From Pseudomonas orientalis (lineage in GTDB: Bacteria; Pseudomonadota; Gammaproteobacteria; Pseudomonadales; Pseudomonadaceae), in the NCBI RefSeq assembly GCF_001439815.1, contig NZ_JYLM01000003.1, positions 434,001 to 498,000 of the forward strand: a DNA stretch of 64,000 nt. Direction: 5' to 3'. Under the pieces are notes generated by a model. That model ran no database searches. It was not told where the DNA came from and saw nothing but the letters and a program-made list of their open reading frames with translations. Within the stretch, counting starts at the first letter, position 1. Each line of letters starts with the position of its first letter. The translations under genes were made by a program, and so were the position numbers. Shown one piece after another: positions 52,641-63,575 of this stretch.

Positions 52641-53786
52641 ATGCAACTTAAGCCAGCTGTTACCGCTCTGGTCACTGCCGTCGCCCTGGCATCGCTGCTC
52701 AGCGGATGTAAAAAGGAAGAAGCGGCTCCGCCCGCTCAAACCCCTCAGGTCGGCGTGGTCACTATTCAACCGCAAGCCTTTACCCTGACCACCGAGCTGC
52801 CGGGCCGCACCACGGCCTACCGCATTGCCGAAGTGCGCCCTCAGGTGAACGGCATCATTCTCAAGCGCCTGTTCAAGGAAGGCGCCGACGTGAAGGAAGG
52901 GCAGCAGCTCTACCAGATCGATCCGTCGGTGTATGAAGCCACGCTCAAGAGCGCCCAGGCCAAGCTGACGCAGACCAAGTCGATCACCGACCGCTACAAG
53001 CAGCTGGTCGATGAGCAAGCCGTCAGCCGTCAGGAATACGACACCGCCGTCGCCGACCGCATGACCGCCGAAGCCGACCTGCAGAGCGCGCAGATCAATG
53101 TGCGCTACACCAAGGTGTTCGCGCCGATCTCCGGGCGTATCGGTCGTTCCGCAGTCACCGAAGGCGCACTGGTCAACAACGGCCAGACCGACGCCATGGC
53201 CGTGATCCAGCAGTTGGACCCGATCTACGTCGACGTCACCCAGTCCTCGGCCGAAATGCTGAAACTGCGTCGCGATCTGGAAAGCGGCCAATTGCAGAAA
53301 GCCGGCGACAACGCCGCCATGGTCAAGCTGACCCTGGAAGACGGCAGCGACTACGGCCAGCAAGGCAAACTGGAATTCTCCGAAGTGTCGGTCGACCAGA
53401 CCACCGGTTCCGTGACACTGCGCGCGGTGTTCCCCAACCCTGACCATGTGCTGCTGCCGGGCATGTTCGTGCACGCCCAGTTGCAAGCCGGTGTGAACAG
53501 CAAGGCCATTCTCGCACCGCAACAGGGCGTGACCCGTGACCTCAAGGGCACTCCGACGGCCCTGATCGTCAATGCCGACAACAAGGTCGAGCAGCGTGAA
53601 CTGGTGGCCAACCGTACCGCCGGCGCCTACTGGCTGGTGGAGAAAGGCCTCAACGCCGGCGATCGCGTCATCACCGAAGGTTTGCAGTACGTCAAACCGG
53701 GTGCCGAGGTGAAGGTCACTGAAGCGGGTAACGCCAAGCCTGCCGGTTCTGCCGCTCCTGCTGCCGCTGCCGGCAAAGGGGAGTAA
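52641..53786 (+). CDS. ttgA: RND efflux membrane fusion lipoprotein
   Basis: 381 aa from ATG 52641 (GAGGA upstream). Lipobox LLSGC (Cys23) anchors it in the inner membrane. Barrel-sandwich (EVRPQVNGIILKRLFKEGAD), helical hairpin (about 95-160) and beta-barrel (TEGALVNNGQ, FPNPDHVLLPGMFVHAQL) domains are complete. It bridges TtgB and TtgC. MexA/AcrA family; equals EmhA in P. fluorescens naming. Confidence 0.94.
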   Translation: MQLKPAVTALVTAVALASLLSGCKKEEAAPPAQTPQVGVVTIQPQAFTLTTELPGRTTAYRIAEVRPQVNGIILKRLFKEGADVKEGQQLYQIDPSVYEATLKSAQAKLTQTKSITDRYKQLVDEQAVSRQEYDTAVADRMTAEADLQSAQINVRYTKVFAPISGRIGRSAVTEGALVNNGQTDAMAVIQQLDPIYVDVTQSSAEMLKLRRDLESGQLQKAGDNAAMVKLTLEDGSDYGQQGKLEFSEVSVDQTTGSVTLRAVFPNPDHVLLPGMFVHAQLQAGVNSKAILAPQQGVTRDLKGTPTALIVNADNKVEQRELVANRTAGAYWLVEKGLNAGDRVITEGLQYVKPGAEVKVTEAGNAKPAGSAAPAAAAGKGE

Positions 53787-53789
53787 TCC

Positions 53790-56700
53790 ATGTCGAAATT
53801 TTTTATCGACCGTCCCATTTTTGCCTGGGTAATTGCCCTGGTGATCATGCTGGTCGGGGCACTGTCGATCCTGAAGCTGCCCATCAACCAATACCCGGCC
53901 ATTGCGCCAACCGCCATTGATATCCAGGTGACCTACCCGGGCGCGTCCGCACAAACCGTGCAGGACACCGTGGTGCAGGTCATCGAGCAACAGCTCAACG
54001 GTATCGACAACCTGCGCTATGTGGCCTCGGACAGTAACTCCGACGGCAGCATGACCATCACCGCGACGTTCAACCAGGGTACCAACCCGGACATCGCCCA
54101 GGTTCAGGTACAGAACAAGCTGAACCTGGCGACCCCACTGCTGCCGCAAGAAGTGCAGCAGCAGGGTATCCGCGTGACCAAGTCGGTGAAGAACTTCCTG
54201 ATGGTGATCGGTCTGGTGTCGGAAGACGGCAGCATGACCAAGGACGACCTCTCCAACTACATCGTGTCCAACATCCAGGACCCGATCTCCCGTACCTCGG
54301 GTGTGGGTGACTTCCAGGTCTTCGGTTCGCAGTACGCCATGCGTATCTGGCTCGACCCGGCCAAGCTGAACAACTTCCAGCTCACGCCGGTGGATGTCAG
54401 CAACGCCATCAAGGCCCAGAACGTGCAGGTGGCCACCGGTCAACTGGGCGGCCTGCCTGCCCTGCCCGGCACCCAACTGAACGCCACGATTATCGGCAAG
54501 ACGCGCCTGCAAAGCGCCGAAGAGTTCGCCAAGATCCTGATGAAGGTGAACGCCGACGGCTCGCAGGTTCGCCTGGGCGACGTTGCGCGTATTGAACTGG
54601 GCGGCCAGAACTACAGCATCAGCGCGCAGTTCAACGGCAAGCCGGCGTCCGGTATGGCGATCAAGCTGGCCGCCGGGGCGAACGCACTGGACACCGGCAA
54701 AGCGATCCGCGCCACCGTGGCGTCCCTGGAACCGTTCTTCCCGCCTGGCATGAAAGCCGTGGTGCCGTACGACACCACCCCGGTGGTAACCGAATCGATC
54801 TCCGGTGTGGTGCACACCCTGGTCGAAGCGATCGTGCTGGTGTTCCTGGTGATGTTCCTGTTCCTGCAGAACTTCCGCGCCACCATCATCACCACCATGA
54901 CCGTACCGGTGGTATTGCTGGGGACCTTCGGGATCCTGGCGGCGTTCGGCTTCACCATCAACACCCTGACCATGTTCGGCATGATCCTGGCCATCGGCTT
55001 GCTGGTGGACGATGCCATCGTGGTGGTGGAAAACGTTGAGCGGGTGATGGCCGAGGAGCACCTGTCACCCAAGGAAGCGACCATCAAGTCCATGGGCCAG
55101 ATCCAGGGCGCCCTGGTGGGTATTGCTTTGGTGCTCTCGGCGGTATTGCTGCCGATGGCATTCTTCGGTGGCTCCACGGGCGTGATCTACCGTCAGTTCT
55201 CCATCACCATTGTGTCGGCAATGGCATTGTCGGTACTGGTTGCCCTGATCTTTACCCCGGCCCTGTGCGCCACCATGCTCAAGGCGATCGATCCGGAAAA
55301 GCACGGCCAACCCAAGCGCGGCTTCTTCGGCTGGTTCAACCGCACCTTCGACAGCGGCGTACTCAAGTACGAGCGCGGCGTGGGCGGCATGATCAAGCAC
55401 AAGATCCCGGCCTTCATCGTGTATGCGCTGATCCTGGCCGGCATGATCTGGATGTTCACCCGTATTCCGAGCGCGTTCCTGCCTGAAGAAGACCAGGGCG
55501 TGATCTTTGCCCAGGTGCAGACACCGGTGGGCGCCTCGGCTGAGCGTACGCAAAAAGTCATCGACGACATGCGCGCCTTCCTGCTGCATGACAAGGAAGG
55601 CGAGCCGGGCGAAGGCAAGGCCGTGAAATCGGTATTTACCGTAAACGGTTTCAACTTCGCCGGTCGCGGCCAGAGCTCGGGTCTGGCATTCGTGATGCTC
55701 AAGCCGTGGGACGAGCGCGATTCATCCCAGTCGGTGTTCGAAGTGGCCAAGCGCGCCCAGGGTTACTTCTTCGGAGCCTTCAAGGACGCCATGGTTTTTG
55801 CCATCGTGCCACCTTCGGTTCTGGAACTGGGTAACGCCACCGGCTTCGACGTGTTCCTGCAAGACCAGGGTGGCGTCGGCCACGACAAGCTGATGGCAGC
55901 GCGTAACCAGTTCCTCGGTGCGGCGGCCCAAAGCAAGATCCTGGCGGGCGTGCGGCCCAACGGCGTGAACGATGAGCCGCAGTACGAACTGACCGTCGAT
56001 GACGAGAAAGCCAGCGCCCAGGGCATCAGCCTGTCGGACATCCAGCAGACCCTGGCCATCGCGCTGGGCGGCAGCTACATCAACGACTTCATCGACCGTG
56101 GTCGGGTGAAGAAGGTGTATGTACAAGGTGATGCCGCCAGCCGTATGTCGCCGGAAGACCTGGACAAATGGTACGTGCGCGCCGACTCCGGGAAGATGGT
56201 GCCGCTGTCGGCCATCTCGTCGGGCAAGTGGATCTACGGCTCGCCCAAGCTCTCGCGTTACAACGGTGTAGCGGCCATGGAAATCCTCGGCACGCCGGCG
56301 CCTGGCTACAGTACCGGTGACGCGATGGCGGAAGTCGAGCGCATTGCCAAGGAACTGCCGGCCGGCATCGGCTACGCCTGGACGGGCCTGTCGTACGAAG
56401 AACGCCTGTCCGGCTCCCAGGCGCCTGCGCTGTATGCCCTGTCGTTGCTGGTAGTATTCCTGTGCCTGGCGGCCTTGTATGAAAGCTGGTCGATCCCGAT
56501 TGCGGTGATTCTGGTCGTGCCGCTGGGTGTGATCGGTGCGCTGATCGCCACCAGCATGCGCGGCTTGTCCAACGACGTGTTCTTCCAGGTAGGCTTGCTG
56601 GTCACGGTGGGCCTGGCGGCGAAAAACGCCATCCTGATCGTGGAGTTCGCCAAGGAGCTGCATGAGCAAGGCAAGGGCATCGTCGAGGCGGCCATCGAGG

Positions 56701-56951
56701 CGTCCCGCATGCGTCTGCGCCCGATCATCATGACGTCCATGGCGTTCGTGCTCGGCGTATTGCCGCTGGCGATTTCCACCGGCGCCGGCTCAGGCAGCCA
56801 GCATGCAATCGGTACCGGCGTGATCGGCGGTATGATCACGGCAACGGTGCTGGCGATCTTCTGGGTGCCGTTGTTCTACGCAACCGTGTCCTCCGCCGGC
56901 GAACGTAAAAAGAAAGACACCACTGAAACTCCTAAAGAGGCTGGCCAATGA
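53790..56951 (+). CDS. ttgB: RND efflux transporter (HAE1)
   Basis: 1053 aa, 3 bases after ttgA. Twelve membrane helices and two large periplasmic loops, typical of MexB/AcrB. The proton relay aspartates are in the motif [32 protein letters not shown] is at the start and the duplicated second half follows ([20 protein letters not shown]). Drives proton-coupled export of solvents, hydrophobic antibiotics and aromatics. Equals EmhB. Confidence 0.95.
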   Translation: MSKFFIDRPIFAWVIALVIMLVGALSILKLPINQYPAIAPTAIDIQVTYPGASAQTVQDTVVQVIEQQLNGIDNLRYVASDSNSDGSMTITATFNQGTNPDIAQVQVQNKLNLATPLLPQEVQQQGIRVTKSVKNFLMVIGLVSEDGSMTKDDLSNYIVSNIQDPISRTSGVGDFQVFGSQYAMRIWLDPAKLNNFQLTPVDVSNAIKAQNVQVATGQLGGLPALPGTQLNATIIGKTRLQSAEEFAKILMKVNADGSQVRLGDVARIELGGQNYSISAQFNGKPASGMAIKLAAGANALDTGKAIRATVASLEPFFPPGMKAVVPYDTTPVVTESISGVVHTLVEAIVLVFLVMFLFLQNFRATIITTMTVPVVLLGTFGILAAFGFTINTLTMFGMILAIGLLVDDAIVVVENVERVMAEEHLSPKEATIKSMGQIQGALVGIALVLSAVLLPMAFFGGSTGVIYRQFSITIVSAMALSVLVALIFTPALCATMLKAIDPEKHGQPKRGFFGWFNRTFDSGVLKYERGVGGMIKHKIPAFIVYALILAGMIWMFTRIPSAFLPEEDQGVIFAQVQTPVGASAERTQKVIDDMRAFLLHDKEGEPGEGKAVKSVFTVNGFNFAGRGQSSGLAFVMLKPWDERDSSQSVFEVAKRAQGYFFGAFKDAMVFAIVPPSVLELGNATGFDVFLQDQGGVGHDKLMAARNQFLGAAAQSKILAGVRPNGVNDEPQYELTVDDEKASAQGISLSDIQQTLAIALGGSYINDFIDRGRVKKVYVQGDAASRMSPEDLDKWYVRADSGKMVPLSAISSGKWIYGSPKLSRYNGVAAMEILGTPAPGYSTGDAMAEVERIAKELPAGIGYAWTGLSYEERLSGSQAPALYALSLLVVFLCLAALYESWSIPIAVILVVPLGVIGALIATSMRGLSNDVFFQVGLLVTVGLAAKNAILIVEFAKELHEQGKGIVEAAIEASRMRLRPIIMTSMAFVLGVLPLAISTGAGSGSQHAIGTGVIGGMITATVLAIFWVPLFYATVSSAGERKKKDTTETPKEAGQ

Positions 56952-58405
56952 GCAAGTCGCTACTTTCCTTAGCCGTCACCGCCTTCGTGCTCAGTGGCTG
57001 CTCGCTGATCCCTGACTACCAGCGCCCCGAAGCGCCGGTAGCGGCGCAGTTCCCGCAGGGGCCGGCGTACTCGTCGGCCCAGGCGCCGGGCCAGGCTGCC
57101 GCCGAGCAAGGCTGGAAGCAGTTTTTCCATGACCCTGCCCTGCAGCAGTTGATCCAGACCGCGCTGGTGAACAACCGTGACCTGCGCGTCGCGGCCCTGA
57201 ACATCGACGCCTATGCAGCGCAGTACCAGATCCAGCGTGCCGATCTGTTCCCGGCCGTCTCGGCCACCGGCAACGGCACCCGCTCGCGTACCCCGGCGCG
57301 GCTGTCGCAGACCGGCGAATCGAACATTTCCAGCCAATACTCGGCAGGCCTGGGGATCAGCTCTTATGAGCTGGACCTGTTCGGCCGCGTACGCAGCCTC
57401 AGTGAAGAAGCGCTGCAGAAGTACTTCGCCACTGAAGAGGCGCGGCGCAGCACCCAGATCAGCCTGGTGGCCAGTGTGGCCAATGCCTACCTGACCTGGC
57501 AGGCCGACAAGGAACTGCTCAAGCTGACCCAGGACACCCTCGGCGCGTTCGAGCAGAGCTTCAAGCTGACCTCGCGCAGCAACGAAGTCGGCGTGGCCTC
57601 GGCCCTGGACCTCAGCCAGGCTCGCACCTCGGTGGAAAACGCCCGGGTGCAGCTTGCCCGGTATACGCGCCAGGTGGCCCAGGACGAAAACAGCCTGACC
57701 CTGCTGCTGGGCACCGGCCTGCCGGCGAATATCGCCAGCAAGCCACTGTCCGATGACCTGCTCAGCGAAGTACCGGCCGGCTTGCCGTCGGACCTGCTGC
57801 AGCGGCGTCCGGACATCGTGCAGGCCGAGTACAACCTCAAGGCCGCCAACGCCAACATCGGTGCGGCCCGCGCGGCGTTCTTCCCGAGCATCAGCCTGAC
57901 CGCCAGCGCCGGTACCGCCAGCCCGAACCTGGGCGGCCTGTTCAAGGGCGGCTCGGGCACCTGGTCGTTCGCACCGCAGATCAATATCCCGATCTTCAAC
58001 GCCGGTAGCCTGCGCGCAAGCCTGGACTACTCGAAGATCCAGAAAGAGATCAACGTGGCCAACTACGAGAAGGCCATCCAGACCGGCTTCCAGGAAGTTT
58101 CCGACGGCCTCGCCGCGCGGGCGACCTACAAGCAGCAACTGGATGCCCAACGTGGTTTCGTCGCCGCCAACCAGGATTACTACCGCCTGGCCGAGCGTCG
58201 CTACCGCATCGGTGTGGACAGCAACCTGACCTTCCTTGATGCCCAGCGCCAACTGTTCAGTGCCCAGCAGTCGCTGATCACCGATCGCCTGGCGCAGTTG
58301 ACCAGCGAGGTCAATCTGTACAAGGCCCTCGGCGGCGGCTGGAACGAGCAGACCGCGAAGAACGAGCCGGTGAAAGAGCAAGCGCCGCCGTTGAAGTTGT
58401 TCTGA
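56948..58405 (+). CDS. ttgC: RND outer membrane channel lipoprotein (OprM/TolC type)
   Basis: 485 aa, overlapping ttgB by 4 bases (ATGA). Lipobox FVLSGC (Cys18). Two outer membrane efflux repeats with long helices ([40 protein letters not shown]) form the trimeric tunnel. The motif [20 protein letters not shown] is diagnostic of the NodT/OprM branch. Equals EmhC. Terminator at 58423. Confidence 0.94.
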   Translation: MSKSLLSLAVTAFVLSGCSLIPDYQRPEAPVAAQFPQGPAYSSAQAPGQAAAEQGWKQFFHDPALQQLIQTALVNNRDLRVAALNIDAYAAQYQIQRADLFPAVSATGNGTRSRTPARLSQTGESNISSQYSAGLGISSYELDLFGRVRSLSEEALQKYFATEEARRSTQISLVASVANAYLTWQADKELLKLTQDTLGAFEQSFKLTSRSNEVGVASALDLSQARTSVENARVQLARYTRQVAQDENSLTLLLGTGLPANIASKPLSDDLLSEVPAGLPSDLLQRRPDIVQAEYNLKAANANIGAARAAFFPSISLTASAGTASPNLGGLFKGGSGTWSFAPQINIPIFNAGSLRASLDYSKIQKEINVANYEKAIQTGFQEVSDGLAARATYKQQLDAQRGFVAANQDYYRLAERRYRIGVDSNLTFLDAQRQLFSAQQSLITDRLAQLTSEVNLYKALGGGWNEQTAKNEPVKEQAPPLKLF

Positions 58406-58422
58406 TAGCGCCTGTGTAATCA

Positions 58423-58453
58423 AACCGCTTCCCTCACCGGAAGCGGTTTTTTT
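58423..58453 (+). terminator. Terminator of the efflux operon
   Basis: AACCGCTTCC, short loop, GGAAGCGGTT, then seven T, 18 bases past the ttgC stop. Confidence 0.9.
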
Positions 58454-58586
58454 ATGCCCGTTGTTCAACCGCCAACTTACGTTCGATCACCGCCCACAAC
58501 CCGCTCTGCCCCACTTTCACCGCCCCCGCGGCACCCAGCACCATGGCGGCCACCTGCATAACCCCAATAACAACAGGTCCGACACC

Positions 58587-59837
58587 ATGAGCACTTTCCA
58601 TCCGCGCCAGCTCCTGCTGGCCAGCGTTGTCAGCAGTCTTGCCCTGCCCGCTTTGGCCGAAGAACACGGCTTTCTCGAGGACGCCAGCGCCAACCTCAAC
58701 CTGCGTAATTTTTTCTTCAACCGCAACTACACCAACCCGACCAAAACCCAGGGCGGCGCGCAGGAGTGGACGCAAAGTTTCATCCTCGACGCCAAGTCCG
58801 GGTTCACTCAAGGCACGGTGGGTTTCGGGGTGGATGTGCTGGGCATGTACTCACAAAAGCTCGATGGCGGGCGTGGCACCGGCGGCACCCAGCTGTTGCC
58901 GCTGGACCGCGACGGCCGCCCGGCGGACAACTTCGGGCGTCTTGGGGTCGCGTTCAAGGCGCGGATCTCCGAGACCGAAGTCAAGGTCGGCGAATGGATG
59001 CCGGTGCTGCCGATTTTGCGCTCGGACGACGGCCGCTCCCTGCCGCAAACCCTGCGTGGCGGGCAGATCACTTCCAGGGAAATCGACGGACTGACCCTCT
59101 ACGGAGGCCAGTTCCGTGCCAACAGCCCGCGGGACGACAGCAGCATGCGCGACCTGTCGATGACCGGCAAAACCGCGTTCACGTCCGATCGCTTCAACTT
59201 CCAGGGCGCCGAATACGCCTTCAATGACAAACGCACCCAGGTCGGGGTGTGGAATGCCCAGCTCAAGGACATCTACCGCCAGCAGTTCGTCAATCTGATC
59301 CACAGCCAGCCCGTGGGCGACTGGACCCTGGGCGCCAACCTGGGGTTCTTCTACGGCAAGGACGACGGCAGCGCCCGCGCCGGCAACCTGGACAACAAAA
59401 CCTGGTCCGGCTTGCTGTCCGCCCGCCACGGCGGCAACACCTTCTACGTCGGCCTGCAAAAGCTCACCGGCGACAGCGCCTGGATGCGTGTCAACGGCAC
59501 CAGCGGCGGCACCCTGGCCAACGACAGCTATAACTCGAGCTACGACAACGCCGAGGAAAAATCCTGGCAGGTTCGCCACGACTACAACTTCGCGGCCCTT
59601 GGCGTACCCGGACTTACCCTGATGAACCGCTATATCAGCGGCAGCAACGTGCACACCGGCACGGTGACCGACGGCAAGGAATGGGGCCGCGAAAGCGAAT
59701 TGGGCTACACCGTGCAAAGCGGCAGCCTGAAAAACCTGAACTTGCGCTGGCGAAATTCGAGCATGCGCCGCGACTACAGCAACAATGAGTTCGATGAAAA
59801 CCGGTTGATCGTCAGCTACCCGATAAGTCTGCTGTAA
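58587..59837 (+). CDS. OprD family outer membrane porin
   Basis: 416 aa from ATG 58587 (AGG 9 bases upstream); the frame upstream to 58461 has no signal peptide and is not coding. Signal peptide 1-24 (LALPALAEE). The 18-strand OprD barrel begins with FLEDASANLNLRNFFFNRNY and has the LNLRWRNSSMRRDY strand near the end. Family members take up aromatic acids, amino acids or carbapenems. The nearby pca genes make an aromatic acid plausible, but specificity cannot be read from sequence. Confidence 0.92.
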   Translation: MSTFHPRQLLLASVVSSLALPALAEEHGFLEDASANLNLRNFFFNRNYTNPTKTQGGAQEWTQSFILDAKSGFTQGTVGFGVDVLGMYSQKLDGGRGTGGTQLLPLDRDGRPADNFGRLGVAFKARISETEVKVGEWMPVLPILRSDDGRSLPQTLRGGQITSREIDGLTLYGGQFRANSPRDDSSMRDLSMTGKTAFTSDRFNFQGAEYAFNDKRTQVGVWNAQLKDIYRQQFVNLIHSQPVGDWTLGANLGFFYGKDDGSARAGNLDNKTWSGLLSARHGGNTFYVGLQKLTGDSAWMRVNGTSGGTLANDSYNSSYDNAEEKSWQVRHDYNFAALGVPGLTLMNRYISGSNVHTGTVTDGKEWGRESELGYTVQSGSLKNLNLRWRNSSMRRDYSNNEFDENRLIVSYPISLL

Positions 59838-59921
59838 ACCGGCGCCGCAGTTACGGTATGGTGCGCGCCTGCCGCTGCTGATCGCCCCAGCAGCGGCCTC
59901 TCATTCGGGCCCGCGCACAGC

Positions 59922-60821
59922 ATGAAAATCTTCGCCTCAGCAATCGCAGTGCTCGCCCTGGCCCTGGGCCTGGGCGGCTGTATCGGTTCGCCCATCGCCC
60001 TGACGCCGCAGACCGAGCAACGCCTGCAAGCCCAGGCACCGATCCGCTTCCTGCTGACCTTCGATGACGGCCCCAGCGCCTCGGGCTACAACAACCCGAG
60101 CCGTTCGGTGGTGGCCGATCTGGCTCATAACCCGATATTGCCGGGGATCAAGGCGGTGTTCTTTGTGCAGACCGAAGCCGCCCGTTCAGGTGGCAGCGCG
60201 CGGGGCCACAAGACCCTGGTGCGTGAGCATGCCGCCGGCCATGTGCTGGCCTTCCACACGGCGACGGCGTTTCATACCAACCATCGCTGGCTCAATGACG
60301 CCGAGTTGGAACGCACCCTGACCCAGGGCGCCGCGGACATTGCCGCCATCACCGGCACGCCGCCCCTGCTGGTGCGGCCACCGTTCTGGAACTATGACCA
60401 CCGCACCTTCGCCGCCTACCAGCGCCACGGCATGCAAGTACTGTTGACCGACCTGAGTGCCAATGACGGCAAGATCTGGGGCTTCAACGCCAGCCCACGC
60501 CGCCGCGCCAACCTGTACCGCCAGCTGTCAGTGGTGCGTGAGCGCATCGCACTGGGTGAGTTGCCGACGGTGGACGGCGTGATACCGGTGGTGGTGACGT
60601 TCCATGACATCAACCGCTACACCGCGCGGCATATGCAGGAGTACCTGCAGATCCTGATGGACAGCGCCCGTATCAACGGCCTGAAGACCGCCGCCGAGCC
60701 CTACTACACCGACACCGCCACCCTGCAACGCGCGGCGCTGGCACGCACGGTCAAGGATGTAGACGAGCCGGTACATCTGCCAGGGGTGTGGAATTGGCTG
60801 TGGGATGCCGATTCCAACTGA
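59922..60821 (+). CDS. Polysaccharide deacetylase family lipoprotein
   Basis: 299 aa. Lipobox GLGGC (Cys20). NodB domain: TFDDGPS (motif 1, catalytic Asp and metal Asp), AFHTATAFHTNH (motif 2 histidines), RPPFWNYD (motif 3), then LTDLSANDGKIWG and VTFHDINRYT (motif 5 His). It should remove acetyl groups from a cell-envelope or exported polysaccharide in the periplasm. No polysaccharide cluster adjoins it. Confidence 0.87.
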   Translation: MKIFASAIAVLALALGLGGCIGSPIALTPQTEQRLQAQAPIRFLLTFDDGPSASGYNNPSRSVVADLAHNPILPGIKAVFFVQTEAARSGGSARGHKTLVREHAAGHVLAFHTATAFHTNHRWLNDAELERTLTQGAADIAAITGTPPLLVRPPFWNYDHRTFAAYQRHGMQVLLTDLSANDGKIWGFNASPRRRANLYRQLSVVRERIALGELPTVDGVIPVVVTFHDINRYTARHMQEYLQILMDSARINGLKTAAEPYYTDTATLQRAALARTVKDVDEPVHLPGVWNWLWDADSN

Positions 60822-60844
60822 TCTCTACAGTCAATGAAGATCCC

Positions 60845-60981
60845 CTGTAGGAGCGAGCTTGCTCGCGAAAAACGTCAACGATAACGCGTACTTTCTGAAT
60901 GAACGCGGTGCCTGTGAGTTTTTTCGCGAGCAAGCTCGCTCCTACAGACGGCATCAGGGCAAGCCCCCTCCCACATTTTGA
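60845..60981. repeat. REP pair family 2 fused to a family 1 half-REP
   Basis: CTGTAGGAGCGAGCTTGCTC and its inverted copy (to about 60946), followed by GGGCAAGCCCCCTCCCACAT (60957-60976). The spacer closely resembles the inside of the element at 27035, and the junction (CATCAGGGCAAGCC) recalls its CATTAGGGCAAGCC junction. Confidence 0.88.
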
Positions 60982-60993
60982 GCGCATTTCAAT

Positions 60994-61389
60994 TCAGGCC
61001 TGGCGCGATTCGATACCCAACTCATCCCACACCGATTCGGCCAGATGAAACGTCGCATTCGCCGCCGGTATCCCGCAGTAAATCGCGCTCTGCATCAGCA
61101 CTTCCTTGATCTCGGCACGGGTCACGCCGTTGCTGGCGGCGGCCCGTAAATGCAGCTTCAACTCTTCGGTGCGGTTCATGCCGATCAGCATGGCGATGGT
61201 GATCAGGCTGCGGGTGTGCCGTGGCAAACCAGGGCGGGTCCAGATATCGCCCCAGGCATGCCGGGTGATCATCTCTTGGAACTCGCTGTTGAATTCGGTC
61301 AGGGCATTGAGGCTGCGCTCCACATGGGCGTCGCCCAGCACTTCGCGGCGCACTTTCAGACCTTCGGCATAACGTTGTTTCTCGTCCAC
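60994..61389 (-). CDS. pcaC: 4-carboxymuconolactone decarboxylase
   Basis: 131 aa from a GTG at 61389, chosen because GAGGAG lies 6 bases upstream and DEKQRYAEGLKVRR matches the family N-terminus. AhpD-like fold: ITRHAWGDIWTRPGLPRHTR and MQSAIYCGIPAANATFHLAE, with the conserved Cys. Converts 4-carboxymuconolactone to 3-oxoadipate enol-lactone. Follows pcaD with a 10-base gap. Confidence 0.94.
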   Translation of the reverse strand: MDEKQRYAEGLKVRREVLGDAHVERSLNALTEFNSEFQEMITRHAWGDIWTRPGLPRHTRSLITIAMLIGMNRTEELKLHLRAAASNGVTRAEIKEVLMQSAIYCGIPAANATFHLAESVWDELGIESRQA

Positions 61390-61399
61390 GAAAAGCTCC

Positions 61400-62191
61400 T
61401 CAGCGGCCCAGCAGAAATTCAATCACGCGGTCGCTGAACGCAGCGCCGGCTTGCACATTGGACAGGTGCGCCGCATAGAACTCGGCGTATTCGGCGCCCT
61501 TTACTTGGTTCTGGATAACGTGACCGCCGGCCGGCGGTGTCACCGCGTCTTCGGTGCCGGCAACCACCAGCGTTGGCACTTTGATCGACGCCAACTGCTG
61601 ACGGAAATCCGCATCGCGCACCGCCGCACAGTTGGCGGCATATCCTTGGGGCGAGGTGGCCGCGAGCATGTCGGTGATCTGCTCGGCCTGGTGGGGGTTG
61701 GCCGCGGCAAAATCGGCGGTGAACCAGCGCGCAATCGAGGCATCGCGCAACGCGGCCATCGCCGCCGCGCCATCACGCAATACTGTTTCGATACGCGGGT
61801 TCCACACCTCAGGCGTGCCGATTTTGGCGGCGGTGTTGCAGAGCACCAGGCGGTTCAGCCGCGTGCCGGCGTGGATGCCCAACCATTGGCCGATCAGCCC
61901 GCCCATGGACAGCCCGCAAAAATGCGCGCGCTGAATATTCAGCGCATCCAGCAGCGCAATCACATCGTGGCCCAGTTGTTCGATGCGGTAGGGCCCCTCG
62001 GTGACCAGAGATTTGCCATGGCCGCGGGTATCGAAGCGCAGTACACGGAAATGCTTGATGAAGGCCGGGATCTGGATGTCCCACATATGCAGGTCGGTGC
62101 CCAGGGAATTGGACAGCATCAGCACCGGTGCATCGGCGGGCCCATCGAGTTGATAATGCAGTTCGCCCTCGGCGAGTTGAACGAAAGCCAC
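61400..62191 (-). CDS. pcaD: 3-oxoadipate enol-lactonase
   Basis: 263 aa alpha/beta hydrolase. LMLSNSLGTDLHMWDIQIPA near the N-terminus, nucleophile FCGLSMGGLIGQWL, late Asp in VAGTEDAVTPP. The final His is less obvious and probably in AAHLSNVQAG. Hydrolyses the enol-lactone to 3-oxoadipate. 10 bases after pcaB. Confidence 0.94.
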   Translation of the reverse strand: MAFVQLAEGELHYQLDGPADAPVLMLSNSLGTDLHMWDIQIPAFIKHFRVLRFDTRGHGKSLVTEGPYRIEQLGHDVIALLDALNIQRAHFCGLSMGGLIGQWLGIHAGTRLNRLVLCNTAAKIGTPEVWNPRIETVLRDGAAAMAALRDASIARWFTADFAAANPHQAEQITDMLAATSPQGYAANCAAVRDADFRQQLASIKVPTLVVAGTEDAVTPPAGGHVIQNQVKGAEYAEFYAAHLSNVQAGAAFSDRVIEFLLGR

Positions 62192-62201
62192 AGCGGTCTC
62201 C

Positions 62202-63566
62202 TTACGCGGTCAATCCAAAGTGTTCGGTCACGGCGCGGCTGACCCAGATATGAGCTTGGCCCAGGTAGTTGGCCGGGTCGAGCAGGCGGTCCAGTTCGGC
62301 CGACGACAACTCGGCGGTGATCTGCGGCTGGTCCGCCAGCACGGCACGCAAATGGCGCTGCTCGGCGACCGCGCGTTTGCAGCACTGCTCGAGCAGGTGG
62401 TGCGCGGTTTCACGACCCAGGCGTTGGGCCAGCACGCTGCTGACGGCTTCGGCCAGTACCAGGCCCTGGGTCAGGTCGAGATTACGGGCCATGCGCTCGG
62501 CATCCACCTCCAACCCTTCGCTGACCAGCAGCGCCTGTTCCAGTGCCCCCGAGACCAATCGGCAGATCTGCGGCAACGTTTCCCATTCGGCATGCCACAG
62601 TCCCAGGCTGCGTTCGTGCTCCTGGGGCATGGCACTGAACATCGTCGCCACCAGACCGGGCACGCGGGTCGCAGCGCTGATCAGCACGGCGGCGCCGACC
62701 GGATTGCGTTTGTGCGGCATGGTCGAAGAGCCGCCCTTGCCCGGCGCCGAGGGCTCGAACACTTCCGCCGCTTCGGTTTGCATCAACAGGCTGATGTCGC
62801 GGCCCAGCTTGCCAAGGCTGCCGGCGATCAGCCCCAGCACACTGGCGAACTCCACCAGACGATCACGCTGCGTATGCCATGGCTGTTCGGGCAAGCCCAG
62901 TTGCAGCTCGGCGGCCAAGGCCTGCGCCACGGGCATGGCCTGCTCGCCGAGCGCGGCCAGGGTGCCCGACGCACCGCCAAACTGCAGCACCAGCAAACGC
63001 GGTTTCAATTCCACCAGGCGCTGGCGACTGCGCGTCACCGCGCCCAGCCAACCGGCGATCTTCATGCCCAGGGTGACAGGCGTGGCGTGTTGCAGCCAGG
63101 TGCGTCCGGCCAGAGGCGTCGATGCGTGCCGCTGCGCCTGGGAGGCCAATACGTCGCCCAGGCGCGCCAGATCCGCTTCGATCAGCTCCAGCGCGCGGCG
63201 CAATTGCACCACCAGGCCGGTGTCCATCACATCCTGGCTGGTTGCGCCCAGGTGCACATAGCGCTCGGCCCCGGCATCCTCGGCGGCAATCAGCTTGCCC
63301 AGCGCTTTGACCAAGGGAATCGCCGAGTTGCCCGCCGTGGCAATCGCCACGCTGAGGGCATCCAAGTCATACAGCGACGCCAGGCAGGCCTGGGCAATCG
63401 GCGCCACGGCAGCCTGCGGGATCAACCCGACCTGGGCCTCGGCCCGGGCCAGCGCGGCCTCGAAATCCAGCATGCCCTGCAAGCGGCCCTGGTCACAGAA
63501 CACCTCGGCCATGCTGTCAGCGGTGAAGTAGGCGTCGAACAGTTGGTTGCTCGTGCGCAGTGTCAT
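62202..63566 (-). CDS. pcaB: 3-carboxy-cis,cis-muconate cycloisomerase
   Basis: 454 aa, fumarase/aspartase superfamily. YVHLGATSQDVMDTGLVVQL, the signature GKGGSSTMPHKRNPVGAAVL and ARAEAQVGLIPQAA are present. Cyclises 3-carboxymuconate to 4-carboxymuconolactone after protocatechuate ring cleavage. In the minus-strand order pcaT-pcaB-pcaD-pcaC. Confidence 0.95.
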   Translation of the reverse strand: MTLRTSNQLFDAYFTADSMAEVFCDQGRLQGMLDFEAALARAEAQVGLIPQAAVAPIAQACLASLYDLDALSVAIATAGNSAIPLVKALGKLIAAEDAGAERYVHLGATSQDVMDTGLVVQLRRALELIEADLARLGDVLASQAQRHASTPLAGRTWLQHATPVTLGMKIAGWLGAVTRSRQRLVELKPRLLVLQFGGASGTLAALGEQAMPVAQALAAELQLGLPEQPWHTQRDRLVEFASVLGLIAGSLGKLGRDISLLMQTEAAEVFEPSAPGKGGSSTMPHKRNPVGAAVLISAATRVPGLVATMFSAMPQEHERSLGLWHAEWETLPQICRLVSGALEQALLVSEGLEVDAERMARNLDLTQGLVLAEAVSSVLAQRLGRETAHHLLEQCCKRAVAEQRHLRAVLADQPQITAELSSAELDRLLDPANYLGQAHIWVSRAVTEHFGLTA

Positions 63567-63575
63567 AACTCATCC

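Noticed and set aside
52566..55061. 831-codon open frame antisense to ttgA/ttgB
   Set aside because: His/Gln/Val/Gly-rich shadow frame crossing two well-supported genes and the divergent promoter.
58452..58565. Minus-strand frame ending in about 35 protein-like residues (VGQSGLWAVIERKLAVEQRA) after ttgC
   Set aside because: It could be the tail of a lost gene, but it overlaps the 5' end of the OprD porin on the other strand and has no identifiable family; too weak to list.
22568..60981. REP clusters as a possible CRISPR array
   Set aside because: The units are inverted pairs with irregular spacing, spread between genes, without regular direct repeats, unique spacers or cas genes.
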